Source: Gammaproteobacteria bacterium (GTDB taxonomy: Bacteria; Pseudomonadota; Gammaproteobacteria; GCA-001735895). From it: a DNA stretch of 64,000 nucleotides. The position numbers and the translations under genes were made by a program. Position 1 is the stretch's first letter. Each line of letters starts with the position of its first letter. Below, piece after piece: positions 45,747-55,365 of the stretch. The notes beneath the pieces are model-generated. The model was not told the DNA's origin, searched no databases, and worked only from the letters and a program-made list of their open reading frames with translations. The stretch spans positions 24,100-88,099 of the forward strand of contig JAAEMR010000177.1 of the NCBI GenBank assembly GCA_024225395.1. Direction: 5' to 3'.

Positions 45747-46358
45747 ATGGCAAGACTAAAAAGTAACTGGAATCAGCGAGGTCGAGGTAGAAGTCCTGAA
45801 GATATTGGTTCTGCAATCAGCTTTAATATTTGGCAAATAGCTGGGCAGGCGGTACTTGAACTTGAAAATGAGGGGTTTCAAACCGATTCCCAGTCACAAC
45901 GTCTGGATGTGTTAACAGAATTTGCAGCGTTTCTTTTACAGTTGGTAGATCGAACTGTTTACGATCAGTTTGATCTTGAGCAGCGCAATGCAATTATCAG
46001 TTCAGCGGGTTTGCATATGGCTGGTATTTTACAGGATAACCGCCTCGATACGGACGGGGAAGGAGACTATAGAAAACAGTTTTTAACTATCTTAAACGAA
46101 CGTATTGGTGATTATTCACAATGCAAGTTTTCTCAAATAGACGGCCCCAGTTTTGTTTTTTATCGCTTACTGGGTGATCATGTGAGTGCCCGGATGGGGG
46201 GAAAGGATAACAAATGGATTACCGGCTATGTTATCGATATTGCAGGAGAAAAACTGCATAAAAGCCTGAAAAGAGTTTTACCGGGTTTAATTGATCCTGC
46301 CAAAAGAAGTTTTAAAGCTGAGCATAATGAGGATTTAGGAAAAAATTACGATCAATAG
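45747..46358 (+). CDS. Uncharacterised protein upstream of formate dehydrogenase
   Basis: 203-aa soluble protein of unrecognised family. The N-terminus is basic (MARLKSNWNQRGRGR), the middle is helical (LDVLTEFAAFLLQLVDRTVYDQF). No cysteine pattern or enzyme motif is evident; only one Cys is present. It is 116 bases upstream of the formate dehydrogenase beta gene, on the same strand, with a palindrome between. Possible maturation or chaperone partner; no function assigned. Confidence 0.7.
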   Translation: MARLKSNWNQRGRGRSPEDIGSAISFNIWQIAGQAVLELENEGFQTDSQSQRLDVLTEFAAFLLQLVDRTVYDQFDLEQRNAIISSAGLHMAGILQDNRLDTDGEGDYRKQFLTILNERIGDYSQCKFSQIDGPSFVFYRLLGDHVSARMGGKDNKWITGYVIDIAGEKLHKSLKRVLPGLIDPAKRSFKAEHNEDLGKNYDQ

Positions 46359-46406
46359 TATGGAATAGTCTTTACTGTCTACAAAAGAGATGAAATGAAG
46401 AGTTGT

Positions 46407-46426
46407 TATCCTGTTTAAACAGGATA
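46407..46426. promoter_or_regulatory. Perfect 20-bp palindrome upstream of formate dehydrogenase
   Basis: TATCCTGTTTAAACAGGATA is a perfect palindrome located 49 bases before the beta-subunit start and 48 bases after the upstream gene. It could be an operator or, as RNA, a hairpin; no U-run follows, which disfavours a terminator. Confidence 0.5.
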
Positions 46427-46474
46427 GAAAAGGTGTATTATGCAAACATATAAATCACCGAAGCTGTGTAACTT

Positions 46475-48163
46475 ATGCTAGCTGAAAAAAATAAAAAAAA
46501 GACTGAATTCAAGGGTAAAAAAGGACAGAGACGTGGTCGACATATCGATCAACAGGTACTGAAGGAAATTAGAACTTTACTTGGTGAATCGACTCTGCAT
46601 CGTGATTGTCTGATCGAGTATTTACATAAAATTCAGGATAAATTCAACTACATATCAGCGGCTCATCTTGTTGCCCTTGCAGATGAAATGAAGCTTTCTC
46701 AGAGCGAAGTTTATGAAGTTGCTACCTTTTATCATCATTTTGATGTCATCAAGGAAGACCAGAGACCTCCACCGGAACTTACTGTTCGAGTTTGTAATTC
46801 CATAAGTTGTGAAATGTCCGGTTCAGAGCAGTTGATCTCGCAACTTGAACAACAGACAGGTAATGAGGTACGAATTCAAAAGGTTCCATGTGTTGGTCGC
46901 TGTTCAAAGGCTCCTGTTGCCGTGGTAAAAACTAACCCTGTTGAAACTGCCACTGTCAAAAAAATTAATTCAGTGCTTGAGAATAAACAAACTGAAGCCA
47001 AGATGCCGGTTGGTTATATTGATTTTGATTGCTACAAAGCTAAAAAAGGTTATGAATTACTGGATGATTGTTTACAGGGCAAATGCAAAGTTGAAGATAT
47101 TATTCAAACCCTGGAAGATTCTAATTTAAGAGGTCTTGGAGGTGCAGGTTTTCCGATGGGTCGCAAATGGTCAATTTTACGCAACCAGTCTTCACCTCGT
47201 TATGTTGCTGTAAATATTGATGAAGGTGAGCCCGGTACCTTTAAAGATCGTTATTACCTGGAACGTGATCCGCATCGTTTTATTGAAGGAGCTTTAATTG
47301 CTGCATGGGCCATCGAAGCTGAAGTCGTTTATATTTATATTCGTGATGAATATACCGGTATCCGTAAAATGCTGGAAAAAGAGCTGACTCAACTTTTAGA
47401 AAATTCACCTGTAAAACTTCCTGAAATTTATTTACGTCGTGGCGCAGGAGCTTATATTTGCGGTGAAGAATCAGCCATGATCGAGTCGATTGAGGGTAAA
47501 CGTGGAATGCCCCGGTTACGCCCTCCTTATCTGGCTGAAGTGGGTTTGTACGGTCAACCCACTCTTGAGCACAATATGGAGTCGCTTTACTGGGTACGGG
47601 ATATTATCCAGAAAGGAGCAGACTGGTTTACATCACAGGGTCGTCATGGTCGCAGGGGTTTGCGATCTTTTTCTGTCAGTGGCCGAGTTAATAAACCCGG
47701 TGTACACCTTGCACCCGCCGGAATTACGGTTCGAGAATTAATTGACGAATATTGTGACGGTATGTTGGACGGGCATACCCTTTATGGCTATTTTCCTGGA
47801 GGAGCATCAGGTGGAATTTTGCCTGCTTCACTGGATGATATTCCCCTGGATTTTGATACCCTGCAGGAATACGGTTGTTTCATAGGCTCTGCAGCAATCA
47901 TCATCATGTCAGATAAAGATTCAGCCAGGAAAATGGCACTTAATGCAATGCGTTTTTTCGAGCATGAATCCTGTGGTCAATGTACACCGTGCCGTGTAGG
48001 TACCTCTAAAGCTGTGAAATTGATGCAGCACAAAAACTGGGATATTTCGCTGCTAAAAGAATTATCAGCTGTCATGGTTGATGCCTCTATTTGTGGACTA
48101 GGGCAGGCAGCACCAAATCCTTTGCTATGTGCGATTAAATATTTCCCGCAGGAGTTTGAGTGA
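46475..48163 (+). CDS. fdsB: NAD-dependent formate dehydrogenase beta subunit (FdsGB-type fusion)
   Basis: 562-aa diaphorase subunit combining a NuoE-like and a NuoF-like domain. The NuoE-like part has a complete 2Fe-2S set: VCNSISC near 106 and PCVGRC near 139. The NuoF-like part has LGGAGFPMGRKW, NIDEGEPGTFKDR, GAGAYICGEESAMIE for FMN and NAD, and the 4Fe-4S motif ESCGQCTPCRVGTS with SICGLGQ. It is the same architecture as hoxF, but with all cysteines present. Passes electrons from formate oxidation to NAD+. Stop overlaps the alpha-subunit start. Confidence 0.92.
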   Translation: MLAEKNKKKTEFKGKKGQRRGRHIDQQVLKEIRTLLGESTLHRDCLIEYLHKIQDKFNYISAAHLVALADEMKLSQSEVYEVATFYHHFDVIKEDQRPPPELTVRVCNSISCEMSGSEQLISQLEQQTGNEVRIQKVPCVGRCSKAPVAVVKTNPVETATVKKINSVLENKQTEAKMPVGYIDFDCYKAKKGYELLDDCLQGKCKVEDIIQTLEDSNLRGLGGAGFPMGRKWSILRNQSSPRYVAVNIDEGEPGTFKDRYYLERDPHRFIEGALIAAWAIEAEVVYIYIRDEYTGIRKMLEKELTQLLENSPVKLPEIYLRRGAGAYICGEESAMIESIEGKRGMPRLRPPYLAEVGLYGQPTLEHNMESLYWVRDIIQKGADWFTSQGRHGRRGLRSFSVSGRVNKPGVHLAPAGITVRELIDEYCDGMLDGHTLYGYFPGGASGGILPASLDDIPLDFDTLQEYGCFIGSAAIIIMSDKDSARKMALNAMRFFEHESCGQCTPCRVGTSKAVKLMQHKNWDISLLKELSAVMVDASICGLGQAAPNPLLCAIKYFPQEFE

Positions 48164-50910
48164 TGCCCATGAACTCCAAAAATAAACCCGTTGACTTCAT
48201 GCTAGATGGTATTGAGATCAAGGCTTTCGATGGTGAATCCATTTTGCAGGCGGCTAAACGCGCCCAGATCGAAATCCCGCATTTATGTTTTAAAGAAGGC
48301 TATGAGGCAGAAGGTAACTGTCGTGCCTGTATGGTAGAAATAAAAGGAGAACGAGTGCTGGCAGCATCCTGTTGCCGTCAACCGACGAATGGCATGGAGG
48401 TTAAATCGAACAATGATCGATCACGAAATGCTCAGAAAATGATTCTGGAATTACTTAAGTCAGATATGCCTGAACAAGCTGAACTTACGTCAAAACAGCA
48501 GTCAGAGTTTGAACACTGGTGTGGAAAATTAGATATAGGACAACCACGATTTGAAACCAGAAAGCAACCCGTTGGCGATACAACTAATCCCGCCATCGAA
48601 GTTAATTTATCAACCTGCATTCAATGCACTCGCTGTGTTCGTGCCTGTCGTGATGTGCAGGTTAATGATGTTATCGGTTTTGCTTTTAGTGGTGTTCAGT
48701 CAAAAATAGTGTTTGACCTGGATGATGACATGGGAGCAAGTAGTTGTGTGTCCTGTGGTGAATGTGTTCAGGCCTGTCCAACGGGTGCGCTGAGTAACAT
48801 GCTTGTGGATAGTGATGTTACTACCGACAAAAAAATTGATTCAGCCTGTCCCTATTGCGGGGTAGGCTGCCTGCTAACCTATAACGTCAGCGAAGGAAAA
48901 ATAACCCATGTCGACGGACGAGATGGACCGGCTAATAAAAGCAGGCTCTGCGTTAAGGGGCGTTATGGCTTTGACTATATCCACCATCCCGGTCGGTTGA
49001 CTAAACCGTTGATACGTCGAAAAGGCGTTGGCAAAACTGCACAGCTAGTTTCTCAAAATGATATACATAAGGTTTTTAGAGAAGCTAGCTGGGATGAGGC
49101 ACTTGATTTTGCAGCGAATGGTTTATGTCATATTCGTGATAACAAAGGTGGCAATGCTCTTGCTGGCTTTGGTTCAGCTAAAGGTAGTAATGAAGAAGCT
49201 TACCTGTTTCAAAAATTAATTCGTACTGGCTTTGGCACCAATAACGTTGATCACTGTACACGACTCTGCCATGCATCGTCTGTTGCCGCTCTGCTTGAGT
49301 GCATTGGATCTGGTGCAGTATCTAATCAGGTTGAAGATGTTAGTCAGGCTGATGTCATAGTTATTATAGGTTCTAAACCAACGGTCAATCATCCTGTTGC
49401 CGCCAGTTTTATGAAGAATGCAGTTAAGGCGGGTACTAAACTGATTGTGCTTGATCCTTACCGGTCAGATCTTAATCGTTATGCTACGCATTTTTTACAG
49501 TTTCGACCGGATACCGATGTGCCGCTGTTGAATTCATTGATGCACTGCATTATTGAGGAAGGGTTACAAAATGATGAATTTATAGCAAAACATACTGAAG
49601 GTTTTGAAGCTTTAAAACACAATGTTAGAGATTATAGCCCGGAAAAAGTTTCAGCCGTATGTGGCATTCCTGCACAGACCATACGTGAAGTGGCCCGACT
49701 CTATGCCACTTCTAAAAGCTCGATGATTTTCTGGGGAATGGGTATTTCACAACATATTCATGGTACTGATAATGCACGTTGCCTGATTGCTCTTGCTTTG
49801 ATGACAGGGCAAATAGGTCGTGATGGAGCAGGCTTGCACCCGTTACGCGGTCAAAATAATGTACAGGGTGCCTCAGATGTTGGCTTGATTCCGATGATGC
49901 TGCCTGATTACAAGCGGGTAACTAATAATGAGGCATTAGCCAGTTTTGAAAAGTTATGGGATACCAGTCTGGATTCTCAACCCGGGTTAACCGTGGTTGA
50001 AATAATGCATGCAATTCATCAGAAGAAGATTCTCGGGATGTATATCGAAGGCGAGAATCCTGCAATGTCTGATCCTAATCTCAACTATGCTCGACAGGCG
50101 TTATCTGAGCTGGATCACCTGGTTGTGCAGGATATATTTTTTACCGAAACGGCAGGTTTTGCCGATGTCATTTTACCCGCATCAGCTTTCCCGGAAAAAA
50201 CTGGTACTTTTACCAATACCGATCGTCGCGTTCAAATGGGACGACAGGCTGTCAATCCACCGGGTGAAGCCATGCAGGATTTGTGGATCATTCAGCAGGT
50301 TGCAAAACGCATGGGACTGGACTGGAGTTATGCTGGGCCAGCTGATGTTTTTGCTGAAATACGTCAGGCTATGCCAAGCCTGGCGGGTATGACCTGGTTG
50401 CGTTTAGAGCAGGAACACAGTTTAACTTATCCACTTAAAGAAGAGGGCGATGCAGGTACTCCAACTATCTTTACAGAGGGTTTTCCAACTGCGAATGGAC
50501 TGGGAAAATTTGTTCCAGCACAATTTACTCATGCGGATGAATTAACCGATGAACACTACCCATTAATTTTTACCACTGGACGCCAACTTGAGCATTGGCA
50601 TACAGGCACTATGACCAGAAAAACCAGAATTCTGGATGCACTGGAACCAGAGCCGGTGATTTCTATTCATTCGAGCGATTTGGAGAAATATAAAATAGAA
50701 GCCGGGGATATGGTAAGTATAAAATCAAGACGTGGTGAAATTACAGCAACAGCTCGTCAGGATAATGGAGTGCAACAAGGTACATTATTTATGGCTTTTT
50801 GTTATCAGGAAGCGGCAGCCAACCTGGTAACCAATGAAGCTCTTGATCCAATTGCTAAAATCCCTGAATTCAAATATTGTGCGGTTAAACTTAACAGGGT
50901 TAGTCAATAA
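48163..50910 (+). CDS. fdsA: NAD-dependent formate dehydrogenase alpha subunit
   Basis: 915-aa molybdopterin enzyme that oxidises formate to CO2. Domains in order: plant-type 2Fe-2S (GYEAEGNCRACMVEIKG), a NuoG-type cluster region, a double 4Fe-4S ferredoxin domain (CIQCTRCVRACRD, CVSCGECVQACPTG), the 4Fe-4S of the catalytic domain (CPYCGVGCLLTY), and the active-site DHCTRLCHASSV. The molybdenum ligand is Cys, not selenocysteine. C-terminal GRQLEHWHTGTMTRK binds cofactor. ATG 48163 overlaps the beta stop (TGATG) with GGAG upstream. Cytosolic; the fdsC/fdsD and fdhD accessories are not in the window. Confidence 0.95.
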   Translation: MPMNSKNKPVDFMLDGIEIKAFDGESILQAAKRAQIEIPHLCFKEGYEAEGNCRACMVEIKGERVLAASCCRQPTNGMEVKSNNDRSRNAQKMILELLKSDMPEQAELTSKQQSEFEHWCGKLDIGQPRFETRKQPVGDTTNPAIEVNLSTCIQCTRCVRACRDVQVNDVIGFAFSGVQSKIVFDLDDDMGASSCVSCGECVQACPTGALSNMLVDSDVTTDKKIDSACPYCGVGCLLTYNVSEGKITHVDGRDGPANKSRLCVKGRYGFDYIHHPGRLTKPLIRRKGVGKTAQLVSQNDIHKVFREASWDEALDFAANGLCHIRDNKGGNALAGFGSAKGSNEEAYLFQKLIRTGFGTNNVDHCTRLCHASSVAALLECIGSGAVSNQVEDVSQADVIVIIGSKPTVNHPVAASFMKNAVKAGTKLIVLDPYRSDLNRYATHFLQFRPDTDVPLLNSLMHCIIEEGLQNDEFIAKHTEGFEALKHNVRDYSPEKVSAVCGIPAQTIREVARLYATSKSSMIFWGMGISQHIHGTDNARCLIALALMTGQIGRDGAGLHPLRGQNNVQGASDVGLIPMMLPDYKRVTNNEALASFEKLWDTSLDSQPGLTVVEIMHAIHQKKILGMYIEGENPAMSDPNLNYARQALSELDHLVVQDIFFTETAGFADVILPASAFPEKTGTFTNTDRRVQMGRQAVNPPGEAMQDLWIIQQVAKRMGLDWSYAGPADVFAEIRQAMPSLAGMTWLRLEQEHSLTYPLKEEGDAGTPTIFTEGFPTANGLGKFVPAQFTHADELTDEHYPLIFTTGRQLEHWHTGTMTRKTRILDALEPEPVISIHSSDLEKYKIEAGDMVSIKSRRGEITATARQDNGVQQGTLFMAFCYQEAAANLVTNEALDPIAKIPEFKYCAVKLNRVSQ

Positions 50911-51254
50911 ATTTTGAAGTTAAATGGTGCGCCATGTGCACCATAAAAAGTTATTTCACTTTGGAACGAACCCGGGCCGATATGAATTTACTGAATACGA
51001 CCACAACCAGCACGGTTCTTACTTGAAACTATTGATGTAGAAATTGTGAACAATGCGGTGGTGCAGTTTGGTACTGACCGATTACCTGCAAATTTATGAT
51101 ATTCATCAGGTGATATAAACCACATCATTCGATCTTTTCAATTGTGACGGACACCCTGTAAGGACCGTGCATTATAGAAACCAGAGATAGCTGCATTTGA
51201 ATACCGGGATTAAACGCTCGCCTGATACAGCTCAGTGGATTCACCCGGTACGGA
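50911..51254. other. Intergenic stretch after formate dehydrogenase
   Basis: About 340 bases between two convergent operons. A hairpin TGGTGC (50925-50930)/GCACCA (50938-50943) lies 15 bases after the fdsA stop and may terminate it weakly. No coding frame here is convincing. Confidence 0.5.
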
Positions 51255-51962
51255 TCACCACGGTAGTTTTTGCCCATCGAACGACCAGAAATTGCCTGAC
51301 TGGCCAGGAGTCAGATTATCGATCACCTGCATCATGCTGGTCACGCTTTTTGATGGATGAAACAAATCATGGCTGGGTACATTTTTCTGAAAGGGTCTGG
51401 ACAACCGGGTATCCGTGGTTCCCGGATGTAATGCCGAGACAATGACATTGGGCAGGCTGCGTTTCCATTCGATGGACAAAGTTTTTAAGGCCATGTTAAG
51501 GGCGGCCTTGGAAGCGCGATAGCTGTACCACCCACCCAGACGGTTTTCCTCGATACTGCCAATTCGGGCGGAAACCACGGCGAAATGTGCCGGTCTCTGG
51601 TGTTTGAAATGTGGCGAGAGATGCCGGGCCAGCAGCAATGAAGGCAAGGCATTGATCAACACGCTCCTGGTGAAAAAGTCAGGGTCGATCTGGCGGGCCG
51701 ATTTCTCGGGGAGGTGAGCCTGGTCGTGAAGCATGCCGACAGCGTTAATGCACAGCTCGATTTCATCAAATTGCGAGCAAAGATCTTTGATCGCTGAATC
51801 TTGCGTGACATCAACCTTGTGCCAGCACACCCGCTCGTCATGCACGCCGGGATGATGTTGGTAAAAGGTGGCATGTATGCGCTGCGTTTTATCCTGCTTC
51901 AGCAGATAATCGATAAAGGCCTGACCAATACCGCCTGATCCACCCAGAACCAAAGCATTCAT
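51255..51962 (-). CDS. Short-chain dehydrogenase/reductase
   Basis: 235-aa SDR. NALVLGGSGGIGQAFIDYL is the nucleotide-binding Gly motif, and the catalytic YxxxK is in WYSYRASKAALNMALKTL. Reduces or oxidises an unknown carbonyl. The stop of the upstream DCC protein overlaps its start by 4 bases, so it belongs to the folXEM operon end. Possibly a pterin or aldehyde reductase; function is inference. Confidence 0.88.
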   Translation of the reverse strand: MNALVLGGSGGIGQAFIDYLLKQDKTQRIHATFYQHHPGVHDERVCWHKVDVTQDSAIKDLCSQFDEIELCINAVGMLHDQAHLPEKSARQIDPDFFTRSVLINALPSLLLARHLSPHFKHQRPAHFAVVSARIGSIEENRLGGWYSYRASKAALNMALKTLSIEWKRSLPNVIVSALHPGTTDTRLSRPFQKNVPSHDLFHPSKSVTSMMQVIDNLTPGQSGNFWSFDGQKLPW

Positions 51963-52420
51963 CGCTTTCCCTCCTTTGCCGGCGCCAACTTCATGGATTT
52001 TGCGGTGGATCCGGAATGACCTTGTTGCCGGTCACATACCTGTTGGTCGCAGCGCCTGCCCAGACGCAACCGGGCAAAGACAGCATAAAAATAATCGGCC
52101 AGAGGCAGTAAATGAAGTACTCTTAAAACGCTTGCCAACCAGCGCATTGCAGGCAACTGGTTCCACAGTGTGGCGAAGCCATAGGCCCCGGTTTGCCAGT
52201 TTCCCCGGGTGTCCAGCACATGAAAACGAGCCAGTGCACGGTCCAGACTCAAGCCGTATGTATGGATCTCGGCATCGTCATCGGTAACGTCAATCCAGTG
52301 TATTTCATCGGCACCCCGCATACGTTGGTAATGGCGGATTTCACGACGGCACAGGGGACATTGACCGTCGTAGAAAACCTTAATCAGGGAAGGCTCTACG
52401 GACAGGTTATTGGTGTTCAT
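51959..52420 (-). CDS. DCC family (DUF393) thiol-disulfide oxidoreductase-like protein
   Basis: 153-aa protein. The DCC signature is clear in VFYDGQCPLCRREIRHYQR, where the CxxC resembles a thioredoxin active site. One hydrophobic segment follows near residues 90-115 (LASVLRVLHLLPLADYFYAVFARL). Partners unknown. Lies between folM (71 bases upstream) and the SDR gene. Confidence 0.85.
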   Translation of the reverse strand: MNTNNLSVEPSLIKVFYDGQCPLCRREIRHYQRMRGADEIHWIDVTDDDAEIHTYGLSLDRALARFHVLDTRGNWQTGAYGFATLWNQLPAMRWLASVLRVLHLLPLADYFYAVFARLRLGRRCDQQVCDRQQGHSGSTAKSMKLAPAKEGKR

Positions 52421-52490
52421 ATGTTGTTGCCTGTTATATACAGGGGGCTGATAAGGTTTGTCATTTCAGGTCTCTCAGGTATCTCTCGGG

Positions 52491-53204
52491 TTAACATAGA
52501 TGACGCCCCCCATCCATAGGTAGAACGCGCCCGGTCAGGTAGTTACTGTGCAGAAGATAATCCACGGCTTTCTGGAATTCATCCAGCCCGGCCTCGCGCT
52601 TCATCAGGCTTTTATTGAGTGATTTTTGACGGTAGTCATCGTCATCAGCTTCATTGAACAAGACCAGCGCGGGGGCGAGACTGTTGACTTTGACCTTAGG
52701 CGCCAGTTTGGAAGCGAATGACAGCGTCAGGTTGTCCTGTGCCGCCTTGCTTGCCGCATAGGCAATGTGTTTCTTACTACCTCGACTACTGACGAAATCA
52801 CCAACGTGAATGATGTCGGCAAGTTGCTGTGTGGTTGCCAGCAGCAGAGGCTCCAGCGCCAGATTTAACTGGTAGGGGGCATGGACATGAACCTGCATCA
52901 TTTTCTGCATGATTTCTGTTGGAGTTGCTTGCGCGTTATCAGGTAGCCAGTCTGATGCATTGTGTATGATCGCCCGTAGACGATGATGCCTGTCAGTGAT
53001 CGACCGGATCAGCTGTTGTACCTGGAATTCATCATGGAAATCGCACTGGTAGAGTTCGATACCCATGCATTCGAGTTCGTCGATGCTTTTGCGCCGGGTA
53101 CGGTATGTGCCGATCACTGGCACAGACCTTTTCTGAAAAGTGAGTGCCAGGTGCAGTCCGAGTCGCCTCGATACGCCGGTGATCAGGACAGGATCAGTAC
53201 TCAT
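52491..53204 (-). CDS. folM: Dihydromonapterin reductase FolM-like SDR
   Basis: 237-aa SDR from ATG 53204, which overlaps the folE stop (ATGA); a longer form reaches 53249. [18 protein letters not shown] shows the TGxxxRxG pattern of pteridine/FolM-type reductases, and [11 protein letters not shown] holds the catalytic Tyr and Lys. With FolE and FolX it would complete reduction of dihydromonapterin to tetrahydromonapterin, cofactor of aromatic amino acid hydroxylases in several gammaproteobacteria. Confidence 0.85.
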   Translation of the reverse strand: MSTDPVLITGVSRRLGLHLALTFQKRSVPVIGTYRTRRKSIDELECMGIELYQCDFHDEFQVQQLIRSITDRHHRLRAIIHNASDWLPDNAQATPTEIMQKMMQVHVHAPYQLNLALEPLLLATTQQLADIIHVGDFVSSRGSKKHIAYAASKAAQDNLTLSFASKLAPKVKVNSLAPALVLFNEADDDDYRQKSLNKSLMKREAGLDEFQKAVDYLLHSNYLTGRVLPMDGGRHLC

Positions 53205-53893
53205 GGGTTCAGGAACTCCGCCCGGGTGTGAATATTTTTCCTGAAGCAACCACCTAACGCGGTGGTACTGGTCTGGGAATTGGAGTCCTGAACCCCGCGC
53301 GATTTTACGCAGTAATGTGTTGCATCAATACTTACCGCCACGTCCTCCGTCTCCAGTAGAGTCTGCAATGCAACCAGAATCTGGCGGGTTAGACGCTCCT
53401 GTACCTGAGGGCGTTGGGCAAAAAATTTGACCACGCGATTGATTTTTGACAATCCAATGATGTTTTGGTGGGGGATATAAGCGACTTTGGCAGTGCCATC
53501 AATAGTTACGAAGTGATGCTCGCAGGTACTGGTCAGATCAATGTCACGTATTTTGACCATTTCGTCTGCTCCCATTTTATTGGTGATCAGGGACAACCTT
53601 GGGAAGTGACGGTAATCCAGCCCCGAAAAGATTTCGTTGACGTACATTTTGGCTATCCGATGAGGTGTTTCTGCCAGGCTGTCATCCATAAGATCCAGTC
53701 CCAGGGTATTGATTACCTGTACCATCAAGTCTTTAATACGCTGGTATTTTTGTTCAGGTTCCAGGCCGGTATCAATCATCGGCGTTTCGAGCCCTTTTTC
53801 GATCAGGGCATTGCGCACCTGGATCGCTTCTTGACTCAGAGTAAATTCCTGCCGGTGATCGTGACGGGCCAGGTATACGGGATTTGAATTCAT
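53201..53893 (-). CDS. folE: GTP cyclohydrolase I FolE
   Basis: 230-aa enzyme making dihydroneopterin triphosphate from GTP. The zinc and active-site region [21 protein letters not shown] and the later [11 protein letters not shown] supply the Cys/His/Cys zinc ligands. [16 protein letters not shown] is also typical. The start overlaps the folX stop by 4 bases. An N-terminal extension of about 30 residues is somewhat longer than minimal FolE. First committed step for folate or monapterin synthesis. Confidence 0.95.
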   Translation of the reverse strand: MNSNPVYLARHDHRQEFTLSQEAIQVRNALIEKGLETPMIDTGLEPEQKYQRIKDLMVQVINTLGLDLMDDSLAETPHRIAKMYVNEIFSGLDYRHFPRLSLITNKMGADEMVKIRDIDLTSTCEHHFVTIDGTAKVAYIPHQNIIGLSKINRVVKFFAQRPQVQERLTRQILVALQTLLETEDVAVSIDATHYCVKSRGVQDSNSQTSTTALGGCFRKNIHTRAEFLNP

Positions 53894-54291
53894 GATACTT
53901 TCTCCAGCAGGGGAACAATGTTGGACTGTTCTGCCGTGTATTCCAGTGACAGGGAAACAGAGTCAGCAAAGCGCAAGGCATGGGGTTTTTCCACGGTGAC
54001 ATGAACATGGTTGACGCTGGGATGTGCGCAACCTATGGCCAATACGTCAGATACGAGTTTTTCCAGCAGCAGGAAACGCTCCTGCTCGACGTGGTCGATA
54101 ACTTTCTTGGTAACGGTTTTGTAATCCAGTGCATCCTCGACAATGTCAGCAAGTATTCCATCATTGAGTTGGTAACGGATGATGATAGTGATAACAATAT
54201 CCTGTTTCTTTTCGCGTTCTTCAGGATTGAAACCAATAAAGGTTCGCAGTCTCAAATTATGAATGCGAATAGTGGCATTTGGTAAAATCAT
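53890..54291 (-). CDS. folX: Dihydroneopterin triphosphate epimerase FolX
   Basis: 133-aa FolX/FolB family protein. [18 protein letters not shown] is characteristic of FolX rather than the aldolase Fol[21 protein letters not shown] is the N-terminal motif. It epimerises dihydroneopterin triphosphate to dihydromonapterin triphosphate. First gene of a tightly overlapping folX-folE-folM operon whose base composition is visibly more GC-rich than the flanking regions. Confidence 0.9.
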   Translation of the reverse strand: MILPNATIRIHNLRLRTFIGFNPEEREKKQDIVITIIIRYQLNDGILADIVEDALDYKTVTKKVIDHVEQERFLLLEKLVSDVLAIGCAHPSVNHVHVTVEKPHALRFADSVSLSLEYTAEQSNIVPLLEKVS

Positions 54292-54509
54292 GCGAAATTA
54301 TAAACCTCTAAGTGTTAGTGGCAGCAATAACGACTGCCGAGTTTGAATAAATTCATGCTAGAAGTGAAGGTGTGAATTTTGTGCCTATTTGATGTGAAGA
54401 TATTGTGAAATTGGACATTTAATGGGTTACACAATGCAATGCTTGCTATAGCATTTCTATTCACATCACATTGATTTTTCCTATAGACCAGAGAGAACCG
54501 GGGTGAGAA

Positions 54510-54860
54510 ATGAATAAAACAAAGAAAATACGCCGCTATAATTATCCTGCAGGAATGGAAAGACAAATTCTTCGCAAAATGCCGAAATTGATGGTCGCCG
54601 CAACAGTGATCCCGCTGATGATGTCAGTAATTGTTCGAGTGCTGCCGATGAATGACGCGGCTGCTCACGTTGGAAAACAGCTCACCAGCATCGATATTTT
54701 CTCGATCGCTATTGCCGTGACTGCCTGGACGGCACTGTTTACCGTGGCTATAGGGTGTTTCGTGGTGGTCATCATGAAGGGGCCTCGCCTGCTGGCGGAT
54801 TCCTACCATCTAAAAGAATCGAATCGACCAAAAACTAATGCAGAGTTTAATAGAGAGTAA
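54510..54860 (+). CDS. Uncharacterised small membrane protein (two helices)
   Basis: 116-aa protein of unrecognised family with a basic N-terminus (MNKTKKIRRYNYPAGMERQ) and two membrane helices (LMVAATVIPLMMSVIVRVL and IAVTAWTALFTVAIGCFVVVIM). Divergent from folX, 218 bases apart. A helical ribosome site GGGGTGAG precedes the ATG. Function unknown. Confidence 0.65.
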   Translation: MNKTKKIRRYNYPAGMERQILRKMPKLMVAATVIPLMMSVIVRVLPMNDAAAHVGKQLTSIDIFSIAIAVTAWTALFTVAIGCFVVVIMKGPRLLADSYHLKESNRPKTNAEFNRE

Positions 54861-55169
54861 TTATGACCAGATGCCGCATTTCACTCCACCGTATCAACAG
54901 AACACGAGCGCTCACATCAACAGGAATAAGTGCCGGAATTTAGGGTATATGCTGGCACAACTACAATGACCGTTATCGCAACCGACCACCCGTAATACCG
55001 ATCGAATCAAGTTACTATCAGCAATATTAACGATGACTCGCACCCTTTAGAAATGATTCACAAAATTTTTACCCGGGTTTCACACCACTTTCACAGGTCG
55101 AGGTATTTAATACAGATCCTTGCAACCAACGCTGACCGTCGGGGTAGTTAAGCTCGACAAACAGCAGGA
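54861..55169. other. Intergenic stretch between small membrane genes
   Basis: About 300 bases with only short, stop-ridden frames on both strands. No RNA gene, repeat or promoter stands out. Confidence 0.4.
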
Positions 55170-55304
55170 ATGAGTAAAATGATAGTATCGAAACAAACTG
55201 TTTTCAATTCTCAGGACTTACGTCTGATTACCATCTACTGTAGCATGTTGTTGTTGACACCTTTAGTGGTGATTCTTCTGGCAACAGCCATTTCCAGTCT
55301 CTGA
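55170..55304 (+). CDS. Putative 44-aa single-helix membrane protein
   Basis: Short frame beginning MSKMIVSKQTVFNSQDL, with a C-terminal hydrophobic helix (LLLTPLVVILLATAIS). A second ATG at 55179 has AGGA 9 bases upstream and may be the true start. It is followed 33 bases later by a strong hairpin. Too short for firm assignment, but helix, ribosome site and hairpin together suggest a real small protein. Confidence 0.4.
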   Translation: MSKMIVSKQTVFNSQDLRLITIYCSMLLLTPLVVILLATAISSL

Positions 55305-55337
55305 GCCCGGCAAATGTCTGATAATCCTCTTGAGAAG

Positions 55338-55365
55338 CCGGTGTGGTAGCATGCTATTACACCGG
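55338..55365. repeat. Strong 28-bp inverted repeat
   Basis: CCGGTGT (55338-55344) faces ACACCGG (55359-55365) around the self-complementary centre TAGCATGCTA; the GG/TT bases between can form wobble pairs, giving a nearly continuous stem in RNA. No U-run follows. Either the terminator of the 44-aa gene or a DNA site. Confidence 0.55.
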
